The notes beneath the pieces are model-generated. The model had not been told where the DNA came from. It searched no databases and saw nothing but the letters and a program-made list of their open reading frames with translations. Below are positions 1-6,081 of a stretch of 10,032 bases of DNA, piece after piece. The DNA is from OLB6 sp964493635. GTDB taxonomy: Bacteria > Bacteroidota > Ignavibacteria > Kapaibacteriales > Kapaibacteriaceae. A program made the translations under genes and the position numbers. Positions within the stretch are counted from its first letter, which is position 1, and each line of letters begins with the position of its first letter. Where the stretch lies: the NCBI GenBank assembly GCA_964493635.1, contig CAZBOW010000042.1, forward strand, positions 1 to 10,032, in the 5' to 3' direction.

Positions 1-51
1 GTTTCGATTGATGCTGAAGATGGTTACAGGAATACGAAGGTAGAGGTGTAG
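1..51 (+). CDS. Possible C-terminal end of an upstream gene (partial)
   Basis: Reading the plus strand from base 1 gives 16 codons (VSIDAEDGYRNTKVEV) and a TAG stop at 49-51. The peptide is hydrophilic and looks like an ordinary protein end, and the next gene starts 50 bases later on the same strand. It is too short to assign a family, and a 16-codon open frame at a window edge can arise by chance. Only the sequence to the left would settle it. Confidence 0.3.
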   Translation, partial: VSIDAEDGYRNTKVEV

Positions 52-101
52 ATTCGTTCGCGCACTATCTTCTCGTACATACTTCCTACGGAGCATAGCT
101 C

Positions 102-515
102 ATGAAGAAATCTGCACTCGTAATCGTTGCCTGCGTTGTCGTCAACATGCTGCTTGGTATGGCTTGGTATGGGGTATTCTCGCAGCCATGGATGGACGCG
201 AATCTTCTCACGATGGAGAAGATCGAATCCGCCGGAAATGCCACACCCGGTTACATCCTGAGTATGATCGTCGCCGCAATCAGTGCTGTGATCCTTTCTG
301 CAATCCTTCGACGTATGAAGGTGCACGGCTGGGTGGAAGGGTTGTTCACAGGAGCCGGAATCGGACTCATCGCACTACTTGGTACGATCGTCGGCAATTG
401 GTATGCCATGCGTCCGCTGACTGTTTCACTTGTGGACGGAGGCTTTGCCTTTCTGCAGTACGCCGCCTTCTGTGCTGTCATTGGCGCAGTGCATGCAGCA
501 GCAAGCGAGGCCTGA
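102..515 (+). CDS. Small four-helix membrane protein, DUF1761-like
   Basis: The 137-residue protein has four hydrophobic segments, at about residues 4-22, 50-69, 82-99 and 113-131, so it is very probably an inner-membrane protein. The stretch after the first helix (GMAWYGVFSQPWM, residues 19-31) resembles the W-Y...W-M signature of the DUF1761 family, whose members have about this length and topology; the match is from memory. The function of that family is not established. The start is well supported: a GGAG ribosome site at 90-93 lies 8 bases before the ATG. Codon use and composition match the right-hand half of the window rather than the G+C-rich operon next door. The gene ends 28 bases from the end of that convergent operon, and I see no clear terminator hairpin in the gap. 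Confidence 0.8.
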   Translation: MKKSALVIVACVVVNMLLGMAWYGVFSQPWMDANLLTMEKIESAGNATPGYILSMIVAAISAVILSAILRRMKVHGWVEGLFTGAGIGLIALLGTIVGNWYAMRPLTVSLVDGGFAFLQYAAFCAVIGAVHAAASEA

Positions 516-543
516 CGGAATCGGTCGGGCGAGTGTTGTAGCC

Positions 544-972
544 TTAGCGCGGCGTATGACGCGGAGCGCGCAATAGGCCGACCCCGGTTGCCACCACACT
601 TACCACGAGACACGCCGCGCCAGCCCACAACAGTGCAGCGAAGGCCGGCTCGAACGCGATACCGAAAAAGCCCCCTGACACGAGTACGGCTGCCAACGGC
701 GCGCTGACGCGGGCGAGCCAACTAACGGCATGCGACAACTCGGCGTCGTCGATCAGCACTTGAAGCACTAACGACAGAATCACGAGCGCACCGGCGTGCG
801 CGTGCCCGGCGCGAAACAGTGTCGTCTGGAGCGGGGTGAGCTCCGGCCCACCCGCCAGGCCGTGGACGCCGGCGGTCACCACCGACAGGACGGTCAGACC
901 TCCGTAGACGATGGTGGGGACGCTGATCAGGGTGATGCCCGCCATCAGGCGAGCAGGACGGCTGAGGTTCAT
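544..972 (-). CDS. Small four-helix membrane protein of unknown function, last gene of the G+C-rich operon
   Basis: The 142-residue product is almost entirely hydrophobic, with probable membrane segments at about residues 9-34, 58-76, 89-108 and 111-134. A notable motif, FRAGHAHAG (residues 53-61), places two histidines at the start of the second helix. I recall similar H-A-H-A-G motifs in uncharacterised bacterial membrane proteins but cannot name a family. A longer in-frame start exists upstream, but the start at 972 is preferred. It overlaps the stop of the dehydrogenase gene as ATGA (972-969), and GAGGAG lies 7 bases before it on the minus strand. The histidine pair could bind a metal or cofactor, but nothing else in the sequence shows this. 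Confidence 0.72.
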   Translation of the reverse strand: MNLSRPARLMAGITLISVPTIVYGGLTVLSVVTAGVHGLAGGPELTPLQTTLFRAGHAHAGALVILSLVLQVLIDDAELSHAVSWLARVSAPLAAVLVSGGFFGIAFEPAFAALLWAGAACLVVSVVATGVGLLRAPRHTPR

Positions 973-1799
973 GACGTGGCTCCTCGGGTCGTTGCCGAAT
1001 GTGACGCATGCTCTTGAGGCGCGAACATCGCCGCGCTGACGCGGGCCGTCACCGCCCGCGGCGAGACTCGACTGGTCTGTGCCAGCAGCCAGTTGACGAG
1101 CCCCACGATGCGCGTCGGGCTCTTGCCGTCGATCGCGCGAAGACACGCCCGTACCACCTTGTCCACGGACAGCGCCATCTTGAACACCGTCGTTGAACGA
1201 ACGCCGGAGCCCATGGCATCGATGAACGGCGTCTCGACAGGGCCTGGGCACACGGCGGCGATGTGCAACCCGCTCCCGCGGTACTCGGCCCACAGGGCTT
1301 CGGTGAACGACAGCACGAAGGCCTTCGTGGCACCGTAGGCCGACATGTATGGCGACGGCTGAAACGCCACCGTTGAGGCCACATTGAGGATCGCGCCGCG
1401 ACGCATGAGGAGGGACGGTACGAACAAACGTGTCAGTTCCGTCAGCGCGACGACGTTCACCTGCAGCATCTCGGACAGGTGCGCCGGCGCCTCGGTCTCG
1501 AACGGCCCGTAAAAGCCGAATCCCGCGTTGTTCACCAGCGTGTCCACCGGCAGCTTCCGCCGCTCGACCTCGTCGAACAGCGTCTGCGCCGCGCCGGGGG
1601 CGGCGAGGTCCACCGGGATCACCGTCGCTGAGCCTCCCGCGCTCTCAATGCGCGTCGCAAGGGCCGTCAGCCGCTCCACCGAGCGCGCCACCAGCACCAC
1701 GTGCGTGCCCTGCGCCCCCATTGCCAACGCTAATGCCTCGCCGATGCCGGACGATGCGCCGGTCACGATCGCTACTATTCTCTTTGTGTGTTGCTTCAT
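969..1799 (-). CDS. Classical short-chain dehydrogenase/reductase (SDR), NAD(P)-dependent
   Basis: This is a 276-residue Rossmann-fold oxidoreductase, a usual length for the family, and very probably a cytoplasmic enzyme acting on a hydroxyl or carbonyl group. It has the full set of classical SDR motifs: the nucleotide loop TGASSGIG (residues 13-20), an acidic V-D-L (63-65), N-N-A-G (90-93), the catalytic S142, the Y155-x-x-x-K159 pair, and P-G-P after strand six (185-187). It most resembles the broad DltE/YqjQ-like group (COG0300); the substrate cannot be read from sequence. The open frame extends upstream to 1925, but those residues overlap the lipoprotein gene and are not family-like, so the start at 1799 is preferred. 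That leaves 13 bases after the lipoprotein stop. No strong ribosome site is visible, so translation may be coupled. Confidence 0.93.
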   Translation of the reverse strand: MKQHTKRIVAIVTGASSGIGEALALAMGAQGTHVVLVARSVERLTALATRIESAGGSATVIPVDLAAPGAAQTLFDEVERRKLPVDTLVNNAGFGFYGPFETEAPAHLSEMLQVNVVALTELTRLFVPSLLMRRGAILNVASTVAFQPSPYMSAYGATKAFVLSFTEALWAEYRGSGLHIAAVCPGPVETPFIDAMGSGVRSTTVFKMALSVDKVVRACLRAIDGKSPTRIVGLVNWLLAQTSRVSPRAVTARVSAAMFAPQEHASHSATTRGATS

Positions 1800-1812
1800 G
1801 AGTGGTGGTTCT

Positions 1813-2613
1813 TTACGGGCGTGCAAAACGTTCCTCGACGGCGTCTCGGCTGACTGGGCCGAAATGCCCCGTGAAGAAGTGGGTTGCCGTGGGTGCGAGC
1901 CGCTCAAGCAGGACGCGCACGTCACTGCGGTTGTCCTCGAGATCGCACATGTAGAAGTGGACCTCGGCGGAGCTGCCCACGATGGCCCCGCGAAAGAGGT
2001 CTCCCACCAGCGCGGCCCCGGAGATGATTACGACGAGGGAGCCCGGCGTGTGCCCGGGCATTGGCGTTACTGTGCCTGTGATCCCGACGAGTCCTTCAAG
2101 CGCCACCTCGGTGCCAACGGCGACATCGGGTGCGAACGGGGTGAAGCGGGCCTCCTGGTCCGCCGTGACACGGTCCCTCGCGCGGTCGCTCGTGGGGCAA
2201 AGGTGGTCGTTCGCACCGGCCGCGAGGATCGGCACGTCAGCCTCCCCGGCGATGATTCGGGTGCCGTACTGCCGTCGAAACCATGTTGCTCCTCCAGCGT
2301 GGTCGGCGTGCCCGTGGGTGAGGATAATCGCCCGAAGACGGGCAGGATCGAACCCTTCACTGCGCAGATCATCGGCAAGTGCGGAAGCGTTTGCTTCGAG
2401 GCCCGCGTCGATCATGAAATACGTCTCTCCACGCGAAACCACGTGGGCATTCGTGTAGTCGCGCCGGAACGTGTGAACGGTGATGCCGCCGGGAAGCTCG
2501 GTCACGGAGTGACTCGTTGAGCAGCCGATCAGCGCACCGAGTGCCGACGACAGGCCCAAGGCAATCAAGCACAACCGCGCAGCATGGGTGACCGTGTGAA
2601 CGAATGCGGACAT
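1813..2613 (-). CDS. Metallo-beta-lactamase-fold hydrolase, predicted lipoprotein
   Basis: The 266-residue protein begins with a hydrophobic signal ending in a lipobox, LIGC, with the lipidated cysteine at residue 31, so it is predicted to be exported and membrane-anchored. The metal-binding motifs of the superfamily are all present: T-H-G-H-A-D-H (H100, H102, D104, H105), P-G-H-T-P-G-S with H188, V-G-D with D205, and T-G-H-F-G-P with H250. This arrangement is that of the glyoxalase-II-like/beta-lactamase-like group (PF00753), whose members hydrolyse thioesters, lactones, beta-lactams or phosphoesters. The substrate is unknown. The ATG at 2613 is preceded by GAGG at 7 bases. The gene starts 9 bases after the stop of the NmrA-like gene and lies 13 bases before the dehydrogenase. 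A membrane-anchored member inside a redox operon is unusual and might process a small molecule outside the cytoplasm. Confidence 0.9.
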   Translation of the reverse strand: MSAFVHTVTHAARLCLIALGLSSALGALIGCSTSHSVTELPGGITVHTFRRDYTNAHVVSRGETYFMIDAGLEANASALADDLRSEGFDPARLRAIILTHGHADHAGGATWFRRQYGTRIIAGEADVPILAAGANDHLCPTSDRARDRVTADQEARFTPFAPDVAVGTEVALEGLVGITGTVTPMPGHTPGSLVVIISGAALVGDLFRGAIVGSSAEVHFYMCDLEDNRSDVRVLLERLAPTATHFFTGHFGPVSRDAVEERFARP

Positions 2614-2622
2614 TCAAGAACC

Positions 2623-3252
2623 TCAGTTACTGATGCTCGGGGCCGAGCGGACCCACTCGGACGAGCCGACCTGTTGAAGAAGAAAGCGAGCAGTCGAAGC
2701 CGCAGTGACCGACAGGCCGATGCCTCGGCCATCCTTGCTGAGCCGTAGCGGCTTCTCCGGGCCTTCTACGATGTTGGGCAAGCGCACGGACACCCACTCG
2801 ACGGAGCTCGCGCGGAGTGCTTCCTCCATGCGGTCCTTGTCCTCGATGATGGGCAGGAGCCATCGGACAAAGAGCGGAAGCACGATGCGGTTGGCGAACC
2901 ACGTCCCGCTGCTGCCGGCACCGACGTTCGACATGCATACAATGCGCTGCACGCCGTGCTCGGCCATCGCGGCGAGTACGACCTTCACGGAGTCCGATAC
3001 GAGCGTGGTCGGCCGGCCGTCGCCCTTTCCGCCGATTCCAAGGCAATGGATAACGGCGTCGGCACCCTGGATGCAACGCTCGACGTCCTCCGCAACGGTG
3101 GGGCTGCCGCCAAGAACGGTCAGCTGCGGATGATTCAGAGACACGCGGCTTGGATCACGAACCAGCGCGACGACATCATGTCCCTGCTCAAGCGCTTTAG
3201 CGAGTACGAGTCCACCCGTTAGGCCGGTGGCGCCGAAAACCGCGAGCCTCAT
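2623..3252 (-). CDS. NAD(P)-binding protein, NmrA-like/atypical SDR
   Basis: The 209-residue protein starts with the atypical-SDR dinucleotide loop MRLAVFGATGLTGG, with G7-A-T-G-L-T-G13. It then shows the expected V-R-D-P after strand two (residues 31-34), A-D-A-V-I-H (64-69), C-M-S-N-V-G-A-G (106-113) and R-L-P-N (157-160). This fits the NAD(P)H-binding domain group PF13460, which includes biliverdin-reductase-B-like proteins, NmrA-type redox sensors and flavin reductases. Length is typical for a single-domain member. The Y-x-x-x-K pair of classical SDRs is absent, as expected for this group. The start at 3252 overlaps the stop of the upstream membrane-protein gene as ATGA, implying coupled translation; no separate ribosome site is evident. 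Whether it is an enzyme or a nucleotide-sensing protein cannot be decided here. Confidence 0.88.
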   Translation of the reverse strand: MRLAVFGATGLTGGLVLAKALEQGHDVVALVRDPSRVSLNHPQLTVLGGSPTVAEDVERCIQGADAVIHCLGIGGKGDGRPTTLVSDSVKVVLAAMAEHGVQRIVCMSNVGAGSSGTWFANRIVLPLFVRWLLPIIEDKDRMEEALRASSVEWVSVRLPNIVEGPEKPLRLSKDGRGIGLSVTAASTARFLLQQVGSSEWVRSAPSISN

Positions 3253-3650
3253 GGAAGGAACCAAGCCGATGCGAAGCCCAGCAGGCCCGAAACGAGGCCG
3301 ATCAAGATCCCGTCGCGATAAATGCTTGCCGCGACCCTCCGGCTGGCCTCGGCGAGCGCGGCATCCATCTTCGTGGCGGAGAAGTCCTCGTGCTCGAAGG
3401 TACCCGCTGCGGCGTGCGCGAGACAGGTGTTGCGCGTCACCTGGAGTCCGAGGATGGCCGCGGATGCCGTCGGCAGCGCCATCAGGAGGCGCATCCAGGC
3501 GGAGGCGTGCGAGGCGACGAGGCCCACGAAGACGGCGACCGAGAGCAGCGCCAACCCTGCCGCGATGTTGCGGCGGCGCCTTCGGCCTGGACCTGAAATG
3601 TTGGGCCGACAAATCGCTCCTTCGATTGGCTTCTGGCTGGCGTTCGTCAT
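3249..3650 (-). CDS. Small membrane protein of unknown function, first gene of the G+C-rich operon
   Basis: The 133-residue product has an arginine-rich stretch (GRRRRRN, residues 22-28), hydrophobic segments at about 28-46, 51-70 and 112-131, and a conserved-looking cytoplasmic-type stretch between the second and third (LQVTRNTCLAHAAAGTFE, 69-86, with C76). I recall similar R/K-x-T-C-x-A-x-A-A-x-G-T motifs in uncharacterised three-helix proteins, but the family has no established role that I know of. The start at 3650 is chosen because GGAG lies 8 bases before it on the minus strand. An in-frame ATG at 3677 would add nine residues but has poorly placed ribosome-site bases and lies in the loop of an inverted repeat. 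The gene opens the five-gene operon and overlaps the next gene by 4 bases. Confidence 0.72.
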   Translation of the reverse strand: MTNASQKPIEGAICRPNISGPGRRRRRNIAAGLALLSVAVFVGLVASHASAWMRLLMALPTASAAILGLQVTRNTCLAHAAAGTFEHEDFSATKMDAALAEASRRVAASIYRDGILIGLVSGLLGFASAWFLP

Positions 3651-3661
3651 GGGTGGTTCTC

Positions 3662-3693
3662 CGATGAAGTGTGTCATGCCTCAAACTTCATCG
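3662..3693. repeat. Perfect 9-base inverted repeat at the head of the G+C-rich operon
   Basis: CGATGAAGT (3662-3670) and ACTTCATCG (3685-3693) are exact reverse complements separated by 14 bases. The repeat ends 11 bases before the start codon at 3650, and its last base is the first G of the GGAG ribosome site. It could be a protein-binding operator or an RNA hairpin that limits ribosome access. Nothing in the window identifies the partner, and no regulator gene lies inside the operon. Confidence 0.6.
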
Positions 3694-3770
3694 TTCTGAA
3701 TCGAAAGATCCTTGACGTGTGGTAAGAAAACAGTCAGCTCGGCATACACAACGCCTACGGCGTACTGGTG

Positions 3771-5234
3771 CTACTGCACAAGCAGCATACGTGCTGTACG
3801 CGAATGTTCGGTTATGAGCACAACGGTGTAGATGCCTGGGGCGTAGCCACGCATGCTGATTTCTGTTGCTGCGGTGTTGTTGATGATATCGCTGGAATAC
3901 ACACGGGTACCTGCCAGGTTGTAAACCTCGACATGGCGGGCCTGCGCATTCGGATGGGTGATCGTTACAGCATCAGTGGCAGGATTGGGCCATAGGGTAA
4001 CGTGGTGATCTGCTGCAGTCTCGGTGTGGTTGTTGGCCACACCTACAGAGGCTTGATTGGTCAGGAAGAACAGGGGATCAAAGAAGGTGGCTGTAAAGAG
4101 AATGTCGGGCTTGGCATCACCATCGAAATCAGCTATGGCGCAGGATGTGTGGAAGGTTGGCGAGATGGCATTGGAGATAAGTGTTCCAGCAGGCGTATAG
4201 GCATTCGGGCCGGTTCTTCGCAGCAGGTTAACGGTAAACGCCGTATCGTCGAACCCTGAGATCAGCAGGTCTTGCTTCCCGTCACCATCGAAGTCTGTGA
4301 AGATCGTTTCGCCCCACTTCACGATCGGCAGTGCGACATCCTCGGACAGGGAGAAGCTACCGGAGCCATTGTTCAGGTAGAGGTGTGAGGACGACTGCGC
4401 TGCTGAGGCTGTCTCGCCATTGATGATCACATCGAGATCACCATCATCGTCGGTGTCGTCTACGGCGATATCACCACGGAACCAGACGTTCACAAACGGC
4501 GTGTTTGGTACCTCGGTAAAGGTACCTGTGCCATCGTTGTTGTACAGTAGTGTATGAACGGAATCGCCGTCATCTTTACCAGAGATCAGCACGTCTGTAT
4601 CGTCATCGGCATCGACGTCGATCAATCCGATGGAACCACCCGTAAGGGGCTTTATCCCAATCGAATTGTCTCGGGTAAATCCGCCAGCGCCATTATTGCG
4701 ATAGAGTATGGTGGCGGCGGTAGAGTTCGGTCCGTTTGACCCCGTCATCAGCAGGTCTACATCGCCGTCGTTGTCGACATCGAAGCAGACGGCTTCGCCG
4801 GAAGCTCCGTCAAGAGGCATGTTGCTGGCCATCGTAAACGCGCCGGTGCCATCGTTCAGATACAGATATGCCAGATGCTGCGGCTTGCTGTCTCGACCAG
4901 TGATCCAAAGGTCAAGGTCGCCATCGTTATCCATGTCTACGAAACGACAGGCGCCCAAGTCCAGTCCGACAAACGCCGCATTCTCGACAGGAGTAAACCC
5001 GGCACGTCCGTCATTCCGGTACAGCGTTGCGCGCAGACGCTTGCGGTCTGTTTGGTCTCTGCCCGAAAGGATGATATCTGCGTCGCCGTCCTTATCGATA
5101 TCTCCGGCAGCAACCGTGCCATCCCAGATCGTGAAAAGCTGCGGCGTGCCAGGGCGCTCAGAGAACACGAACGGCTGCGCAGCGGCAGAAACGGTCATGC
5201 CAACGAAGAGAAGAACTGCTGATACCATGCGCAT
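3771..5234 (-). CDS. Secreted seven-repeat FG-GAP/VCBS beta-propeller protein with type IX secretion tail
   Basis: Numbered from the start at 5234 (487 residues), the protein has a signal peptide ending near A-A-A-Q (residues 17-20). It then carries seven calcium-loop repeats of the D-x-D-x-D-G-D type, at about residues 45-53 (DIDKDGDAD), 100-108 (DMDNDGDLD), 152-160 (DVDNDGDVD), 206-214 (DVDADDDTD), 260-268 (DTDDDGDLD), 314-322 (DFDGDGKQD) and 369-377 (DFDGDAKPD). Seven such blades fit a complete integrin-like propeller. The last 75 or so residues, opening with LWPNPATD, match the Por secretion system C-terminal sorting domain (TIGR04183 type), so the protein should be exported by the type IX system and attached to or released from the surface. 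Binding partner is unknown. In-frame ATGs at 5267 and 5282 would give a longer signal region; none has a clear ribosome site, as is common in Bacteroidota. The gene diverges from the regulator gene. Confidence 0.9.
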   Translation of the reverse strand: MRMVSAVLLFVGMTVSAAAQPFVFSERPGTPQLFTIWDGTVAAGDIDKDGDADIILSGRDQTDRKRLRATLYRNDGRAGFTPVENAAFVGLDLGACRFVDMDNDGDLDLWITGRDSKPQHLAYLYLNDGTGAFTMASNMPLDGASGEAVCFDVDNDGDVDLLMTGSNGPNSTAATILYRNNGAGGFTRDNSIGIKPLTGGSIGLIDVDADDDTDVLISGKDDGDSVHTLLYNNDGTGTFTEVPNTPFVNVWFRGDIAVDDTDDDGDLDVIINGETASAAQSSSHLYLNNGSGSFSLSEDVALPIVKWGETIFTDFDGDGKQDLLISGFDDTAFTVNLLRRTGPNAYTPAGTLISNAISPTFHTSCAIADFDGDAKPDILFTATFFDPLFFLTNQASVGVANNHTETAADHHVTLWPNPATDAVTITHPNAQARHVEVYNLAGTRVYSSDIINNTAATEISMRGYAPGIYTVVLITEHSRTARMLLVQ

Positions 5235-5365
5235 GATGTAACCGATGGGTCGTGAATAGATGTTCATACGTATTCGATGCAAGTTATGCGTGGCGACGGG
5301 TCAACGGACCGATTTCTGCTGGTGGTTCGATAGATGAACTCCACGAGGTATTGTATTTTCCGCCC

Positions 5366-5968
5366 ATGCCATCCAACCAACAGCGCGCCCAGGACTATGC
5401 CGTCATCCGAGCGGTGTACGAACGGTTCATGACCATCGATGACGTCTTTTTCGATGTGATCACGAAACATATGCGGTATGTGGAGATCCCGAAGGGAAGC
5501 GTGTTTATCCAGCAGGGTGGACCTAACGATCAGTTGGGACTTCTCGTTGAGGGCCTCATGCGAGCTATCGAAGTGGTTGACGGTGATGATCACACGATGA
5601 TGTTCTTTGATGCTCCATGTTTTGCAACCGAATATGTTGGCTATCTCAGACGTGATCCTGCGCGACATAGCATAGTCGCACTTGAAGATTGTCGACTCTA
5701 TACCTGGAGTTACGATGATCTTCAGCGAATGTATTCGCTTTCAAAGGACAGCGAGCGAGTTGGTCGTTTGATAGCGGAGCAGGTGATTGCCGAAGTCATA
5801 AGTGACGTCCGTTCATTCCGATTCGATACGGCCATGGAGCGATACGAAAAGCTCATAGCCACATATCCACGCCTTGTGCAGCGTGTACCACAGTATATGA
5901 TTGCATCCTACCTAGGTGTTACGCCCGAGTCGCTCTCGCGCATAAGATCGAAGCTTACAAAGAGCTGA
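5366..5968 (+). CDS. Crp/Fnr-family transcription regulator without Fe-S cysteines
   Basis: The 200-residue protein has an N-terminal cyclic-nucleotide-binding-like beta-barrel (about residues 25-120, with the P-K-G glycine turn at 42-44 and G-L-L-V-E-G at 58-63), a long dimer helix (about 125-150) and a C-terminal helix-turn-helix. The recognition helix reads PESLSRIRSKL (187-197), with E188, S191 and R192 spaced as E209, S212 and R213 of FNR, the residues that read TTGAT. Only two cysteines (85 and 109) are present, so it cannot carry the four-cysteine iron-sulphur cluster of FNR. The usual arginine-serine cAMP pocket is not evident either, so the ligand is unknown. The start at 5366 avoids an unlikely N-terminal extension that would run into the divergent propeller gene. 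It lies directly upstream of a perfect FNR-type site and the receptor operon. Confidence 0.9.
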   Translation: MPSNQQRAQDYAVIRAVYERFMTIDDVFFDVITKHMRYVEIPKGSVFIQQGGPNDQLGLLVEGLMRAIEVVDGDDHTMMFFDAPCFATEYVGYLRRDPARHSIVALEDCRLYTWSYDDLQRMYSLSKDSERVGRLIAEQVIAEVISDVRSFRFDTAMERYEKLIATYPRLVQRVPQYMIASYLGVTPESLSRIRSKLTKS

Positions 5969-6000
5969 GATTCTTGATGTTGGATAAGAAGCCGCGACAA

Positions 6001-6014
6001 TTGATCTAGATCAA
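6001..6014. promoter_or_regulatory. Perfect FNR-type operator upstream of the TonB receptor gene
   Basis: TTGATCTAGATCAA is a perfect 14-base palindrome and matches the known FNR consensus TTGAT-N4-ATCAA exactly. It lies 32 bases after the regulator gene ends and its centre is 74.5 bases before the receptor start codon. The adjacent regulator has an FNR-like recognition helix, so it is the likely binder; that step is inference. Confidence 0.7.
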
Positions 6015-6036
6015 CGAATGAGTGTTCTCCTACACG

Positions 6037-6044
6037 TGAAATTG
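6037..6044 (+). promoter_or_regulatory. Weak candidate -7 promoter element for the receptor operon
   Basis: TGAAATTG keeps four of the six fixed positions of the Bacteroidota -7 element TAnnTTTG. Its last base lies 36.5 bases from the centre of the upstream palindrome, where a promoter bound by a class II activator (site near -41.5) would have it. Taken alone the match is poor; the similar spacing at the barrel gene is what makes it worth recording. Confidence 0.25.
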
Positions 6045-6081
6045 CTTCTGCAGTACACGAGAGTATCACCACTACGTTATC

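Noticed and set aside
1528..2520. Long open frame on the plus strand across the dehydrogenase and lipoprotein genes
   Set aside because: It is antisense to two genes with complete catalytic motifs, shows no motifs of its own, and such frames are common in G+C-rich DNA.
3712..3725. Possible third Crp/Fnr-like dyad (TTGAC-GTGT-GGTAA), centred 68.5 bases before the first gene of the G+C-rich operon
   Set aside because: Only one half-site is intact; the other keeps three of five bases. The spacing is suggestive, but a single half-site is expected often by chance.
3751..3763. Small hairpin (ACGCC-TAC-GGCGT) just after the propeller gene stop on the minus strand
   Set aside because: The stem is only 5 base pairs and is not followed by a T-run in the direction of transcription, so I do not call a terminator.
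4708..5241. Plus-strand open frame opposite the propeller gene
   Set aside because: Its serine/arginine-rich repeats are the antisense image of the calcium-loop repeats; no independent coding signal.
5253..5266. TGAA-N6-TTCA dyad in the divergent region between propeller and regulator genes
   Set aside because: Arms of four bases are too short, and it does not match the FNR-type layout of the other two sites; it may also lie inside the propeller gene if a longer start is used.
5291..5304. Possible autoregulatory site before the regulator gene (TGGCG-ACGG-GTCAA)
   Set aside because: One half matches but the other keeps only two of five positions, so there is no real dyad.
5252..5365. N-terminal extension of the Crp/Fnr protein by 38 residues
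   Set aside because: The extension is not family-like and would run into the start region of the divergent gene; the ATG at 5366 gives a normal-length protein.
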